This document shows, piece after piece, positions 54,217 through 64,000 of a DNA stretch of 64,000 nucleotides (position 1 is its first letter; every line of letters begins with the position of its first letter). The notes beneath the pieces were generated by a model. That model was not told the DNA's origin. It did not search any database and was given only the letters and a program-made list of their open reading frames with translations. The translations under genes and the position numbers were made by a program. This stretch comes from Pseudomonadota bacterium (GTDB taxonomy: Bacteria > Pseudomonadota > Gammaproteobacteria > Burkholderiales > Ferrovaceae). Where the stretch lies: contig JAJZFH010000047.1 in assembly GCA_021805445.1 (NCBI GenBank), positions 62,001 to 126,000 on the forward strand, written 5' to 3'.

Positions 54217-56136
54217 TCAGTCGGTGGGTTCGCCTTTGGCCAGAATTTCAGCCTTCATGCGGGACACGACGACCTCCACAGGCTGTGCGCCCAGGTCTTT
54301 TCCTCCCCATAAGCGCACCGACACCTGACCAGAGACCGCTTCCCGATCACCCATCACCAGTTGATAGGGAACCTTCTGCAAACTGTGCGACCGTATTTTA
54401 TAACCGATTTTCTCATTACGCAAGTCCATCTCCACACGCACCCCTTCTGCGCGCAATCGTTGGGCCACGTTTTCCACAGAATCCCGCTGGGCTTCACTGA
54501 TATTTGCCACTACGGCCTGTACGGGCGACAACCACAAAGGCAGTGCCCCCGCATAGTGCTCGATCAAAATTCCAATGAACCGCTCCAGAGAACCCAGAAT
54601 GGCGCGATGGAGCATGACGGGGGTCTGACGGCTGTTGTCGGCCGCCACAAAGGTCGCACCCAGCCGTTCCGGCATGGAAAAATCCGCCTGGATGGTGCCA
54701 CACTGCCAGGTACGTCCCAGACTGTCGCTCAAATGAAATTCGATCTTGGGACCATAGAAGGCCCCTTCCCCGGGCAAGGTTTGAAAATCCACTGCGTTGT
54801 GCTCCAGCGCAGCGCGCAGCGCATCTTCCGCCTTGTCCCAAATGGCTTCGGAGCCGACCCGTGAAGTGGGTCGGGTCGCCAGTTTGTACTGAATCTCTGT
54901 GAATCCGAAATCTGCATAGACCCGTCGCAGCAACTGGATGAAGGCCGACACTTCTTCCAGTATCTGGTCCTCGGTGCAAAAAATATGTCCGTCATCCTGG
55001 GTGAACCCGCGCACTCGCATGACCCCGTGCAGGGCACCGGAGGGCTCATTGCGATGGCAGGAGCCGAATTCGCCGTAACGGACGGGCAATTCCCGATAAC
55101 TGCGCACCCCCTGATTAAAAATCTGGACATGCCCTGGACAGTTCATCGGCTTGATGGCAAATTCCCGCTCTTCCGACAAGGTAGTAAACATGTTCTGATG
55201 AAAATGTCCCCAGTGCCCTGATTTTTCCCATAGACCACGATCCAGGATCTGTGGGCAGCGCACCTCCTGGTACCCGTTCTCCCGGTAGATGCGGCGCATG
55301 TACTGCTCGATCTCCTGCCACACGGTCCACCCCTTGGGATGCCAGAAGATCATTCCCGGCGCTTCTTCCTGCAAGTGAAACAAGTCCAGTTCCCGTCCCA
55401 GACGCCGGTGATCGCGCCGCTCGGCTTCCGCCAGTCGATGCAGATGGGCATCCTGATCCTCGCGCGTTGCCCAGGCTGTTCCGTACACCCGAGTCAGCAT
55501 TTCATTCTTCGCATCTCCCCGCCAGTACGCACCAGCCACACGGGTCAGTTTGAACACCTTGAGTTTTCCCGTGGAAGGCACGTGGGGGCCGCGACACAGA
55601 TCGACGAAATTGTCCTGTCGATAGAGGGAAATGGGCTCATCCGTGGGAATGGCCGCGATGATCTCCGCCTTGTATTTTTCTCCCGATCCCTCAAAAAACC
55701 GCACAGCCTCGGCCCGTGACATCAGTTCCCGTCGTACGGGCAGATCGCGGCGCACGATCTCTTCCATGCGCTTTTCAATACGTTCGAGATCTTCAGGGGT
55801 AAAGGGACGCAGGTAAGAGAAATCATAATAAAAACCGTTCTCGATCACCGGACCGATGGTCACCTGTGCTTCAGGATAGAGTTCCTTGACGGCGTGCGCC
55901 AACAGATGCGCGGTGGAATGGCGCAGGATATCCACCCCCTCCGGATCTTTTGCCGTCACCAGCGCCAGGGTGACGTCCTGTTCGATCAAGGTCGAGGTGT
56001 CCACCAGACGTCCATCCACTTTGCCGGCCAGGGCAGCCTTGGCCAGCCCGGACCCGATACTTTTGGCCACCTCAGCCACGGTCAGGGGAGTTGGGTAGGT
56101 ACGATGGGAACCATCGGGCAGTTGTATAGTAATCAC
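54217..56136 (-). CDS. thrS: Threonine-tRNA ligase
   Basis: Class II synthetase. It has 639 residues from the GTG chosen (E. coli 642), with AAGGA 6 bases upstream; the ATG at 56151 would overlap der and separate the start from the ribosome-binding site. Order: TGS domain ([14 protein letters not shown]), editing domain with the HxxxH-type [11 protein letters not shown] and the Cys/His pair in [12 protein letters not shown], the catalytic core with [10 protein letters not shown] and [14 protein letters not shown], and the anticodon-binding domain from PVQAVVANI. It joins the translation block to der. Confidence 0.97.
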   Translation of the reverse strand: MITIQLPDGSHRTYPTPLTVAEVAKSIGSGLAKAALAGKVDGRLVDTSTLIEQDVTLALVTAKDPEGVDILRHSTAHLLAHAVKELYPEAQVTIGPVIENGFYYDFSYLRPFTPEDLERIEKRMEEIVRRDLPVRRELMSRAEAVRFFEGSGEKYKAEIIAAIPTDEPISLYRQDNFVDLCRGPHVPSTGKLKVFKLTRVAGAYWRGDAKNEMLTRVYGTAWATREDQDAHLHRLAEAERRDHRRLGRELDLFHLQEEAPGMIFWHPKGWTVWQEIEQYMRRIYRENGYQEVRCPQILDRGLWEKSGHWGHFHQNMFTTLSEEREFAIKPMNCPGHVQIFNQGVRSYRELPVRYGEFGSCHRNEPSGALHGVMRVRGFTQDDGHIFCTEDQILEEVSAFIQLLRRVYADFGFTEIQYKLATRPTSRVGSEAIWDKAEDALRAALEHNAVDFQTLPGEGAFYGPKIEFHLSDSLGRTWQCGTIQADFSMPERLGATFVAADNSRQTPVMLHRAILGSLERFIGILIEHYAGALPLWLSPVQAVVANISEAQRDSVENVAQRLRAEGVRVEMDLRNEKIGYKIRSHSLQKVPYQLVMGDREAVSGQVSVRLWGGKDLGAQPVEVVVSRMKAEILAKGEPTD

Positions 56137-56147
56137 GGAGTTTCCTT

Positions 56148-57581
56148 TCAACGTTTCCCAAACAGTTTACGTCCCCGCCGCCGTTGACGGCGCAGACTGT
56201 TTTCCTCGGACACGGTCAGGGGCTTGGGTTTGCGGTCGGCAAAGGGGTTATGTCCCTGCCGAAACTCGACCCGCAGTGGAGTCCCGCGCAATTCAAAGGC
56301 CTCCCGAAAAGTGTTTTCCAGATAGCGGCGATAGTTGTCCTGGATATGGGCAACCGCCGATCCATGGATCACCACGATGGGCGGATTGTGCCCCCCCTGG
56401 TGGGCATAACGCAGTTTCGGACGGAACGGGCCCGCCTTGGCAGGCTGATGCTTCTGCACCGCCGCCTGAAGCGTCCGGGTCAGACGTGGTGTGGGCAAAC
56501 GTGCCATGGCAGCCTGATAGGCGGCATCCACCGCTGGCAGCAGCCCCTGGACACCCAATCCATCCAGTGCGGAAATGAACAGATGGTGGGCAAAATCGAG
56601 AAAGCCCAATTTGCGTGCAATATCCTGGCGCAGCATGTCACGCCGATGGGCATCGAGCCCCTCCCATTTGTTCACCGCCAATACCACCGCCCGCCCTGTG
56701 GTCAGGACATGCCCTGCAATGTGTGCATCCTGATCCGAGATGTCCTGGCGCGCATCCAGAGTCAGGACCACGACATTGGCTTCCTCGATGGACTGCATGG
56801 TCTTGAATACGGAAAACTTTTCCACGGCCTCGAACACCTTGCCCCGACGCCGTAACCCGGCCGTATCGATCAGGGTGTAAAGACGCCCGTTTTCTTCGAA
56901 ATCCACCTCGATACTGTCCCGCGTCGTGCCCGGCTGGTCAAAAGCAATGACTCTCTCTTCTCCGAGCAATCGGTTGACAAGGGTCGATTTGCCCACATTG
57001 GGACGCCCCACGATGGCGATTCGTGGACGATCCGGACGTTCCTCGGAAGAAGTGGAGGATTCGGGGATCGGAATCCCCTCCAGAACCTCGTCCATGAGAT
57101 CCCCGATCCCTTCGCCATGAGAAGACGAGATGGCCAGGGGGTCGCCCAGCCCCAATTCATGGAATTCGGCGGTTACCATGGCGCGCGCCATGCCTTCCAC
57201 CTTGTTCACCGCCAGAGTCACCTGTTTCCCTCTTTGGCGCAGGCGTTCGGCAATGGTGCGATCCCCGGGAGTCAACCCGCTGCGTCCATCGGTCAAAAAG
57301 ATGACCCGGTCCGCCTCATCCAGTGCCTGTTCCGTCTGGCGTGCCATTTCACGCAGGATACCGTCCTTCGCCACGGGTTCGAAACCGCCGGTATCGATGA
57401 CCAGATAAGGCAACTCTTCCCAGACGGCACGCCCATAGTGGCGATCCCGGGTCAAACCCGGCAGATCCGCCACCAGGGCGTCCCGGCTACGGGTCAGACG
57501 ATTGAACAGGGTGGACTTGCCCACATTGGGTCGTCCCACGATAACCACGGTGGTCAGGGGGCGGAAATCAATGGGTTGCAT
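56148..57581 (-). CDS. der: Ribosome-associated GTPase Der (EngA)
   Basis: Double-GTPase needed for 50S assembly. It has 477 residues. Two G domains are seen, each with GRPNVGKST (near residues 15-23 and 195-203), DLPGLTRD or DQPGTTRD, and NKVEG or NKWEG. A C-terminal KH-like domain and basic tail ([23 protein letters not shown]) follow. It overlaps bamB upstream by 14 bases, and thrS starts just after it. Confidence 0.98.
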   Translation of the reverse strand: MQPIDFRPLTTVVIVGRPNVGKSTLFNRLTRSRDALVADLPGLTRDRHYGRAVWEELPYLVIDTGGFEPVAKDGILREMARQTEQALDEADRVIFLTDGRSGLTPGDRTIAERLRQRGKQVTLAVNKVEGMARAMVTAEFHELGLGDPLAISSSHGEGIGDLMDEVLEGIPIPESSTSSEERPDRPRIAIVGRPNVGKSTLVNRLLGEERVIAFDQPGTTRDSIEVDFEENGRLYTLIDTAGLRRRGKVFEAVEKFSVFKTMQSIEEANVVVLTLDARQDISDQDAHIAGHVLTTGRAVVLAVNKWEGLDAHRRDMLRQDIARKLGFLDFAHHLFISALDGLGVQGLLPAVDAAYQAAMARLPTPRLTRTLQAAVQKHQPAKAGPFRPKLRYAHQGGHNPPIVVIHGSAVAHIQDNYRRYLENTFREAFELRGTPLRVEFRQGHNPFADRKPKPLTVSEENSLRRQRRRGRKLFGKR

Positions 57582-58695
57582 GGGCTGTCAACGCAAACAT
57601 TTGACCTGTACGATTCACCACCAGTACCCGTTCATTCCCCAGATAAACAGGAGCCTGAACGATGGGGGTCGTGTCGGTGGCGATTCTTCCCACCTCGACG
57701 CCATTCTCTCGATTGATGAAATGCACCACGCCTTCCGCATCCCCCAGTACGACGTAGGAAGCCGTCACAGTCGGCGGAGACAGATAACGTCCCTCGAGAT
57801 CGCTCATTTTCCACATCACTCCTCCGGAACTGCGATCCAGCGCCATGACATCGGATTTGGCCGTGGTCAGCACCAACTGGGAACCCGCTTCGACCAAGGG
57901 GCCCAAAGCATCCACATCACGGGACCAGACCATTTGGCCATGTTCACTGTCCAGACACGCAGCCCGTCCTTGATAACTGGCCGTACACACCATACCGTCT
58001 CCCACCAGGGGGTCGCCCAACACATCATTCATTCGTTCCAACTCCGTTGCACCGTGCGGTGAAGAAACCAACGACTCCCATTGAATGGTGCCATCGGACA
58101 GGTTCAGAGACATCAGTTTTCCTCCCGGCATACTGACCAGCGCCACGCCATGCCCCAGGGTCATCCCGCCCACCCCCCGCAAAACCAGAGCCGGCATGGG
58201 GCGCGCTTGCGTCCACAAGACCTTGCCCTCCGCTTCACTCAGTCCCATCACTTTGCCTTCCGCCGTCCGCACCACCACGATACCATCAGCACCTTGCGGT
58301 GCCGCCAGCAATTCACTGGAAATGGAGGTGCGCCACAAAAACTGCCCTGTTGGCAACCAGGCCAGCACTTCTCCTTTCTTGTTGCCCAGCAATATCTCGT
58401 GCTCCCCCACGCCAATACCCGCCGCAAAGAATTCTCCGGTTTTCAGATCCCACTTGGTCTTCCCGGTATCCGGGTCCACGGCCCTCAATTCGCCCTTCTC
58501 TCCGGCAACATAGAGCAAGTGGTCGTGCAGGAGTGGCACCAGAAAGCCCTCTTCGGTCTCGCCCAGAGAAAGTTTCCAGTCGACCTCCACCGCCACCGTG
58601 GGTTTCAGAAGCGGCATGGGGGCGATGGGCAACTTGTCTGCACATCCCGCGCCCAAAGCAGCCAGGGCAATGCCCAGCCATTGGATTTTCTTCAT
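57568..58695 (-). CDS. bamB: Outer-membrane assembly lipoprotein BamB
   Basis: Beta-propeller lipoprotein of the BAM complex that inserts outer-membrane proteins. It has 375 residues. A signal peptide with lipobox ([13 protein letters not shown], lipidated Cys at residue 14 or so) is followed by repeated PQQ-like blades ([45 protein letters not shown]). The chosen ATG gives a normal signal peptide. Part of the yfgM-bamB-der order. Confidence 0.95.
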   Translation of the reverse strand: MKKIQWLGIALAALGAGCADKLPIAPMPLLKPTVAVEVDWKLSLGETEEGFLVPLLHDHLLYVAGEKGELRAVDPDTGKTKWDLKTGEFFAAGIGVGEHEILLGNKKGEVLAWLPTGQFLWRTSISSELLAAPQGADGIVVVRTAEGKVMGLSEAEGKVLWTQARPMPALVLRGVGGMTLGHGVALVSMPGGKLMSLNLSDGTIQWESLVSSPHGATELERMNDVLGDPLVGDGMVCTASYQGRAACLDSEHGQMVWSRDVDALGPLVEAGSQLVLTTAKSDVMALDRSSGGVMWKMSDLEGRYLSPPTVTASYVVLGDAEGVVHFINRENGVEVGRIATDTTPIVQAPVYLGNERVLVVNRTGQMFALTAHATH

Positions 58696-59324
58696 CGTCC
58701 CCCTCCCAGGGCTTCCCATTTGTTTTGTGCCAGTTGATGCAATGCATCCATCGGCTGCGATTTTTCCATGGCGCTCCGGTAGGCCGCGCGGGCCTCGGCC
58801 AAACGATTCAGTGCCAACAGGATATCACCGCGCAAATCCAGCGTCAGGGCAGCAAAGTCCGGCGCGTGATTATCATCCAATAACCGCAGGGCTTGCTCGA
58901 ACTTTTTCTGATCCGCCAGCAGACCCGCCAGACGCAAACGTGCAAGGTCGACCAATGCCGGTTCCTGGGAATGCTGGATGACCCATTCCAACTCCCCCTG
59001 AGCGTTCCCTTCATCGCCATGGGCATGGCAAATCGCCGCCGCAATCAAGGCGCCCCGGGTGGCCAGGGCGCTGTCGGGCTGCTGGGACTGCAATGCGCGG
59101 GCGGCTCCCAGAGTGGGCGTAACCGCTCCCGTGCGGGCCGCCACCCGTACGGCTTCAAAAGCACGTCCGGCTTCTGCTGCCTGCCGTTGTCCATACCAGA
59201 GCCAACCGTTGTATCCCCCGACTCCCAGCAGGGCTGCCACAGCCCCTCCCATCACCCACTTGCCATACTGACGCCACCAGGCTTTCAGGGAATCGATTTG
59301 TTCCTGTTCTTCGAGATCGTACAT
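58692..59324 (-). CDS. yfgM: YfgM-like ancillary SecYEG/chaperone protein
   Basis: 210 residues. A short cytoplasmic N-terminus (MYDLEEQEQIDSLKAWWRQYGKW) precedes one membrane segment (MGGAVAALLGVGGYNGWLWYG) and a periplasmic TPR domain. E. coli YfgM (AncA) sits with SecYEG and PpiD and links to periplasmic chaperones. It overlaps bamB by 4 bases and follows hisS by 4 bases. Confidence 0.93.
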   Translation of the reverse strand: MYDLEEQEQIDSLKAWWRQYGKWVMGGAVAALLGVGGYNGWLWYGQRQAAEAGRAFEAVRVAARTGAVTPTLGAARALQSQQPDSALATRGALIAAAICHAHGDEGNAQGELEWVIQHSQEPALVDLARLRLAGLLADQKKFEQALRLLDDNHAPDFAALTLDLRGDILLALNRLAEARAAYRSAMEKSQPMDALHQLAQNKWEALGGGR

Positions 59325-59328
59325 GAGT

Positions 59329-60597
59329 TCACTCACTTGACTTGATTTGTTGGATCGCTTCCATGACATCCAGTGTCGACTGGGTCCCCTGACCACGCAG
59401 CGGCTTGAGCGAAACCTTCTGGTGCGCTGCCTCCTCTTCGCCCAGAATGATGGCCCAACCCGCACCGCTGGCGTCGGCACGTTTGATCTGGGATTTGAAA
59501 TTTCCTCCGCCCGCATGAAAGTACACGTCCAGCCCGGAGGAACGTAACGTCTCTGCCACGCGCAGAGCCCAGGCTTCCTGACGCTGGTGCATGACATACA
59601 CCTCAGGATGAACGCTGAACCGTTGCGCCCAATGCGGTTGCTGTTCCAGCAACGCCAGGAGCCGCTCCATTCCAAGGGCGAAACCACACGCCGGGGCGGG
59701 TTTCCCGCCCAACTGCTCCAGCAGTCCGTCGTACCGTCCACCGCCACAAATGGTGCTCTGTGCGCCCAGCAAGGGAGTCATCCATTCAAACACCGTGGCA
59801 TTGTAATAGTCCAACCCGCGCACCAGGCGGGTATCGATCTGGTACGCCACGCCATTCTGCTGCAACAACCCCTGTAATGTCTCGAAATGGATGCGGGACT
59901 CCTCGTCCAGATCGTCCATGAGACGGGGGGCCTTCTCGATCAAGTCGGTCATGGCCGGGTTCTTGCTGTCCAGGATACGCAAGGGATTGGTGACGAGACG
60001 GCGCCGTGAATCTTCATCCAACCGGTCCATGTGGGCGGAAAAATACGCCTGCAGACGCGTGCGATGACGGGCCCGGGTGGCACTGGAACCGATGGTATTG
60101 AGATGCAGGGAAACGTCGCTCAACCCCAGACGCTGCCATAGTCTGGCGGTCATGAGGATCAGTTCCGCGTCCACCTCCGGACCGGCAAAGCCCATCGCTT
60201 CCACACCACATTGGTGAAATTGCCGGTAGCGTCCTTTCTGGGGACGTTCATGGCGAAACATGGGTCCCATGTACCACAGTCGTTGAGGTCCGTCGTACAA
60301 CAGATGATGTTGTATGGCCAGTCGGGCACAGGAAGCCGTTCCTTCGGGCCGCAAGGTCAAGGCCTCCCCGTTGAGGGAATCCACGAAACTGTACATCTCT
60401 TTTTCCACGATATCCGTCGCCGTCCCAATGGAACGAACGAACAGACCAGTGGGTTCCACCACAGGAAACCGGACTTCCCGATAAGCATACGCACGCAGCC
60501 ACTGGCGAATTTCTTCCTCGAGAAATGCCCACTGCTCGCTCGCTCCGGGGACCACGTCGTTCATCCCCCGGACCGCCTGAAACTGTTCGGCTTTCAT
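59329..60597 (-). CDS. hisS: Histidine-tRNA ligase
   Basis: Class II synthetase of 422 residues. It starts [23 protein letters not shown]; motif 2 region [25 protein letters not shown], the HisA signature [15 protein letters not shown], and motif 3 [15 protein letters not shown] are visible, followed by the anticodon-binding domain. The open frame upstream to 60918 lies inside ispG. It overlaps ispG by 4 bases. Confidence 0.97.
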   Translation of the reverse strand: MKAEQFQAVRGMNDVVPGASEQWAFLEEEIRQWLRAYAYREVRFPVVEPTGLFVRSIGTATDIVEKEMYSFVDSLNGEALTLRPEGTASCARLAIQHHLLYDGPQRLWYMGPMFRHERPQKGRYRQFHQCGVEAMGFAGPEVDAELILMTARLWQRLGLSDVSLHLNTIGSSATRARHRTRLQAYFSAHMDRLDEDSRRRLVTNPLRILDSKNPAMTDLIEKAPRLMDDLDEESRIHFETLQGLLQQNGVAYQIDTRLVRGLDYYNATVFEWMTPLLGAQSTICGGGRYDGLLEQLGGKPAPACGFALGMERLLALLEQQPHWAQRFSVHPEVYVMHQRQEAWALRVAETLRSSGLDVYFHAGGGNFKSQIKRADASGAGWAIILGEEEAAHQKVSLKPLRGQGTQSTLDVMEAIQQIKSSE

Positions 60598-61835
60598 ATT
60601 CCCACTCCGTAGCGCCGGGCCACATAAGTTTCCACCAGCGCTTGAAACTCTTCCGCAATCCGCTCGCCCTTGAGGGTCACGGTCTTTTCTCCGTCCACAT
60701 AGACGGGGGCCACCGGACGCTCGCCCGAACCGGGGAGGCTGATACCGATGTTGGCCAACTTGCTCTCGCCGGGGCCATTGACCACACATCCCATCACCGC
60801 CACCTGCAGATGCTCCACTCCGGGATATCGATGCCGCCAGAGAGGCATTTGACGGCGCAGGTACTCCTCGATTTGTTGAGCCAGGGACTGGAAATAGGTG
60901 CTGGTAGTCCGTCCACATCCGGGACAGGCCGTCACCTGCGGCGTAAAGGCGCGCAGCCCCTGAGTCTGAAGGATTTCCTGGGCTACCCGTACTTCCAGGG
61001 TACGGTCGCCGCCGGGCTCCGGCGTCAAGGATACCCTGAGGGTATCCCCGATCCCTTCCTGCAGCAGCACGGCAAGCGCCGCAGTGGACGCCACGATCCC
61101 CTTGCTCCCCATGCCGGCTTCCGTCAAACCGAGATGCAGCGGGTAGTCACAGCGTCGGGCCAGATCTCGATAAACGGCGATCAGATCCTGCACCCCACTC
61201 ACTTTGCAGGAGAGGAGAATACGCTCCCGTGCCAACCCCCAGGCCACCGCCTGCTCGGCACTTTCCAGCGCCGAGGCCACCAGCGCCTGGCGCATGACCC
61301 AGGAAACCGGGTGTGGCTCGGCCAAACGGGCATTTTCATCCATGCAACGCGCCATGACCTGAGGGTCCAGGCTACCCCAGTTCACGCCGATCCGAATCGG
61401 TTTATCGTAGGTCCGCGCAAGTTCGATCAAACGGGCAAACTGTTCGTCGCGCCGGGAACCCTGCCCGACATTGCCGGGATTGATGCGGTATTTGTCCAGT
61501 GCCCGGGCACAGTCGGGAAACTCGCTCAACAGTTTATGTCCGTTGAAGTGAAAATCGCCCGCCAGAGGAACGGCATACCCGGACCGGTCGAGGGCCTGGC
61601 GCAATTCGGGGATCCGGCGAGCGGCTTCTGCCGTATTCACGGTCACCCGCACCAATTCCGAACCCGCCTGCGCCAATGCCTGAATCTGGTGGAGGGTCGC
61701 CTCGAAATCCGCAGTATCGGTATTGGTCATGGATTGCACGACGATGGGCGCATCCCCACCGACCCATAGATGACCCACCCGGACCGGACGAGAATGACGG
61801 CGCTGGATGCCGCCTTCCTGCAGACTGCCGCTCAT
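60594..61835 (-). CDS. ispG: (E)-4-hydroxy-3-methylbut-2-enyl-diphosphate synthase
   Basis: [4Fe-4S] enzyme of the MEP isoprenoid pathway. It has 413 residues. A TIM-barrel domain ([23 protein letters not shown]) and C-terminal iron-sulfur domain with cysteines in [10 protein letters not shown] and [10 protein letters not shown] are seen. It overlaps rodZ by 4 bases and hisS by 4 bases, a coupled rodZ-ispG-hisS unit. Confidence 0.97.
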   Translation of the reverse strand: MSGSLQEGGIQRRHSRPVRVGHLWVGGDAPIVVQSMTNTDTADFEATLHQIQALAQAGSELVRVTVNTAEAARRIPELRQALDRSGYAVPLAGDFHFNGHKLLSEFPDCARALDKYRINPGNVGQGSRRDEQFARLIELARTYDKPIRIGVNWGSLDPQVMARCMDENARLAEPHPVSWVMRQALVASALESAEQAVAWGLARERILLSCKVSGVQDLIAVYRDLARRCDYPLHLGLTEAGMGSKGIVASTAALAVLLQEGIGDTLRVSLTPEPGGDRTLEVRVAQEILQTQGLRAFTPQVTACPGCGRTTSTYFQSLAQQIEEYLRRQMPLWRHRYPGVEHLQVAVMGCVVNGPGESKLANIGISLPGSGERPVAPVYVDGEKTVTLKGERIAEEFQALVETYVARRYGVGI

Positions 61836-62485
61836 GGCTGCCTCGTCACCGATCCCTGCGGGGGCACGGCCAGAACGGCGGACGACAAGGGAATCCTGTT
61901 TTCTTCAGGGGGCTTACCGCCAGGAAGGATTTGCACCGGTTCTGTCTGAACGGGCGCGGGCTCCAGAGGAGGAAGCGCATTGGAAAACGAGGATCGTGGG
62001 GATGCCGTATGCACCAGGGTCATCACTTCCGGGGGGTTCTTTCCCGAAAAAACGCCGGTTTGCCAACCCACCATGCCGGCCGTCCCCAGGATGACCACGA
62101 TCAGCAGCATGCCCGCCGAGAACGCGCGCGGCACCTGTTTCCAAAGAGTCGAAAACTCCTGACCCCAGGACCGATGTTTCCTGGGCAGAATGGGCACGGA
62201 AAGCAGCGGCGTGAGATGCGGGGGGCGTGCATCCTGTCGTTCCTGCTCGAGTTGGGCCAGCAAGGCTTCGGGAGATTCTCCCAACTGACGGGCATAAGTA
62301 CGCACCAGGGCACGCACGAACATGATGTCGGGCAAGGCGTCAAAGTCCCCCGCTTCCAGCAACTGCAACTGGTGCGAGGAAAAACGCAATCGTTGAACCA
62401 TATCCTGAAGTGTGAGCCCCTCCCGCTCGCGCAATGCGATGAGGCGTCGCCCTACGTTGAAGGGCTCGCCGGTTTCCTCATTCAT
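61832..62485 (-). CDS. rodZ: RodZ-like cell-shape protein, short form
   Basis: Helix-turn-helix bitopic protein that links MreB to the membrane. It has 217 residues, against about 337 in E. coli. The cytoplasmic HTH_25 domain ([24 protein letters not shown]...[15 protein letters not shown]) is intact, with a membrane segment at about 125-145 ([17 protein letters not shown]). The periplasmic part is only a Pro-rich tail and lacks the usual DUF4115 beta domain. No frameshift was seen; the stop overlaps ispG normally. pilF, which often stands between rlmN and rodZ, is absent. Confidence 0.9.
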   Translation of the reverse strand: MNEETGEPFNVGRRLIALREREGLTLQDMVQRLRFSSHQLQLLEAGDFDALPDIMFVRALVRTYARQLGESPEALLAQLEQERQDARPPHLTPLLSVPILPRKHRSWGQEFSTLWKQVPRAFSAGMLLIVVILGTAGMVGWQTGVFSGKNPPEVMTLVHTASPRSSFSNALPPLEPAPVQTEPVQILPGGKPPEENRIPLSSAVLAVPPQGSVTRQP

Positions 62486-63564
62486 ATCCGTTCTTCCTCG
62501 CGTTTCTCGTGCCGCCGACTGCGATCAACCACTTTTCCTGCCAGTTGACCACAGGCGGCATCGATGTCATCCCCACGCGTCCTGCGCACCGTCACGATCA
62601 GTCCCGCAGCCATGAGAATGTCACGAAAACGGGAAACTCTTTCCGGTAAAGATCGTCGATAATCGGACCCAGGAAAGGGGTTGAAAGGAATCAGATTGAA
62701 CTTGCAGGGGATGTCTCGTACGCAATCGATCAATTGCCGCGCCTGCAGGTCAGAATCGTTGACCCCGGCCAGCATCACATATTCGAAGGTAATGAAATCA
62801 CGGGGCGCCGTCTTCAGATAGCGCCGACATGCCGCCATCAAGGCGGCCAGGGGATATTTCCGGTTGATCGGCACCAACCGGTTGCGCAACTCGTCGGTGG
62901 GCGCATGCAGGGAAACCGCCAGAGCCACCGGGATGCGTTCTCCCAAACGGTCCAGGGCCGGAATCACGCCCGAGGTGGACAACGTCACACGGCGCCGTGA
63001 CAGCCCATAGCCAAAATCATCCAGCAAAATATCCAGGGCCATCACGACCGCATCATAATTGAGCAAAGGCTCGCCCATGCCCATCAGAACGACATTGCTG
63101 ATGACCCGCTCATTCGAGTGATTGGCGCCCAACGCCTGGTTGGCCCACCAAACCTGCCCAATGATCTCGGCCGTCGTCAGGTTACGATTGAACCCTTGCT
63201 GCCCGGTAGAACAGAAAGAGCATTCAAGGGCACAGCCCACTTGAGAGGAGATGCACAGTGTCCCCCGATGGGCTTCAGGAATGAAAACCGTTTCGATGGC
63301 ATTCCCGGGCCCCAGGGAGAGAACCCATTTGCGCGTCCCATCCGCGGCGGTGTGCTCGGAAACCAGGGCGGGCACCTCCACATGGGCATGTTCTGCCAAA
63401 CGTTGACGGGCTGTTTTGGACAGATCGGTCATTTGACTGAAATCCGCCACGCCTTCCTGATGAATCCAGCGCATCACCTGCCGGGCACGAAAAGGCTTCT
63501 CACCCAATCCTGTCAAAAACTGGGTGAGCTCAGCGCGATTCAAGCCCAACAGATTGAGGGTCAT
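62482..63564 (-). CDS. rlmN: Dual-specificity 23S rRNA/tRNA adenine-C2 methyltransferase RlmN
   Basis: Radical SAM enzyme methylating A2503 of 23S rRNA and A37 of some tRNAs. It has 360 residues. The iron-sulfur motif C-x3-C-x2-C is seen as [11 protein letters not shown], followed by [15 protein letters not shown]. The methyl-carrying C-terminal cysteine lies in [14 protein letters not shown]. It lies between ndk and rodZ, overlapping rodZ by 4 bases. Confidence 0.97.
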   Translation of the reverse strand: MTLNLLGLNRAELTQFLTGLGEKPFRARQVMRWIHQEGVADFSQMTDLSKTARQRLAEHAHVEVPALVSEHTAADGTRKWVLSLGPGNAIETVFIPEAHRGTLCISSQVGCALECSFCSTGQQGFNRNLTTAEIIGQVWWANQALGANHSNERVISNVVLMGMGEPLLNYDAVVMALDILLDDFGYGLSRRRVTLSTSGVIPALDRLGERIPVALAVSLHAPTDELRNRLVPINRKYPLAALMAACRRYLKTAPRDFITFEYVMLAGVNDSDLQARQLIDCVRDIPCKFNLIPFNPFPGSDYRRSLPERVSRFRDILMAAGLIVTVRRTRGDDIDAACGQLAGKVVDRSRRHEKREEERI

Positions 63565-63575
63565 CGTTCATCAAA

Positions 63576-64000
63576 TCAACGGGAATGAATCTGGGATGCC
63601 GGGAAAAAGTAAGCGATTTCCACCGCCGCCGTCTCCGCACCATCAGAACCATGGACCGCATTGGCGTCGATGCTTTCGGCAAAGTCCGCACGAATCGTGC
63701 CTGGAGCCGCTTTTTTGGGATCGGTGGCGCCCAGCAGATCACGATGCTTGAGGATCGCGTTCTCCCCTTCCAATACCTGAATCATCACCGGCCCCGAGGT
63801 CATGAACGCAACCAGATCCTTGAAAAAAGGACGTTCGCGGTGGACGGCATAAAAGCCCTCGGCTTCACTTTGGGACAGCCAAGCCATGCGGGCGGCAATC
63901 ACCTTGAGACCGGCCTTTTCAAAGCGCGAGTAAATTTCACCGATCACGTTCTTGGCAACGGCATCCGGTTTCAGAATGGACAAGGTTCTCTCGAGGGACA
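63576..64000 (-). CDS. ndk: Nucleoside diphosphate kinase (start codon cut by window edge)
   Basis: Balances nucleoside triphosphates. The visible frame reads [21 protein letters not shown] up to the window end, preceded by the bases TG, so the true start ATG most likely misses only its first base beyond 64000, giving about 141 residues. The active-site histidine lies in [21 protein letters not shown]. The apparent TTG start at 63983 is internal. Confidence 0.95.
   Translation of the reverse strand, partial: SLERTLSILKPDAVAKNVIGEIYSRFEKAGLKVIAARMAWLSQSEAEGFYAVHRERPFFKDLVAFMTSGPVMIQVLEGENAILKHRDLLGATDPKKAAPGTIRADFAESIDANAVHGSDGAETAAVEIAYFFPASQIHSR

Overview
This 64 kb window looks like chromosomal DNA of a gammaproteobacterium, possibly one near the beta/gamma border. 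The reasons are the gene orders hupB-lon-clpX-clpP-tig and thrS-infC-rpmI-rplT-pheS-pheT-ihfA-merR-tRNA-Pro, the block ndk-rlmN-rodZ-ispG-hisS-yfgM-bamB-der, and a gammaproteobacterial-type Gsp type II secretion locus. Metabolically it suggests a C1-using organism: 31.0-39.0 kb carries most of the serine cycle (glycerate 2-kinase, glyA, serine-glyoxylate aminotransferase, hydroxypyruvate reductase, malate thiokinase mtkAB, malyl-CoA lyase). That set is known from methylotrophs, including gammaproteobacterial methanotrophs. Species identity cannot be fixed by reading alone. No insertion sequence, prophage or CRISPR array was seen.

Layout. 0-1.7 kb (+): end of a CusA-type copper/silver RND pump and CusF. 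1.8-8.3 kb (-): tRNA-Asp, tRNA-Val, hupB, lon, clpX, clpP, tig (protein quality control, with a heat-shock-type promoter before lon). 8.3-14.8 kb (-): ggt, pssA, psd, ilvC, ilvN, ilvB, tightly packed with ATGA overlaps. 14.8-24.6 kb (-): type II secretion genes gspF-E-D-N-M-L-K-J-I-G. A divergent PDZ-less gspC and a DUF1624 membrane acyltransferase-like gene follow at 25.0-26.2 kb (+). 26.1-30.9 kb (-): DMT permease, then DUF1641 protein, SQR-like flavoprotein, TusA and DsrE-like protein (sulfur handling), and folC. 31.0-39.0 kb: serine cycle, with gckA divergent from glyA-sgaA-hprA-mtkA-mtkB-mcl. 39.0-41.1 kb (+): coaBC, dut, cbiX-like.

41.1-48.5 kb is the most unusual stretch: a signalling island next to tRNA-Pro. 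It contains a stand-alone receiver, a 1163-residue hybrid histidine kinase with a periplasmic c-heme (CXXCH) sensor, an inactive-looking first receiver and a degenerate GGDEF tail, and a helix-turn-helix/receiver fusion. Divergent from these lie a methyl-accepting chemotaxis protein that also has a periplasmic CXXCH sensor, and an HD-GYP response regulator. Together they look like a redox- or gas-sensing circuit reaching transcription, taxis and cyclic-di-GMP.

48.5-64 kb (-): tRNA-Pro and an unbroken run of translation and housekeeping genes, from merR-ihfA-pheTS-rplT-rpmI-infC-thrS to der-bamB-yfgM-hisS-ispG-rodZ-rlmN-ndk. The last gene is cut by the window edge, lacking about one base of its start codon.
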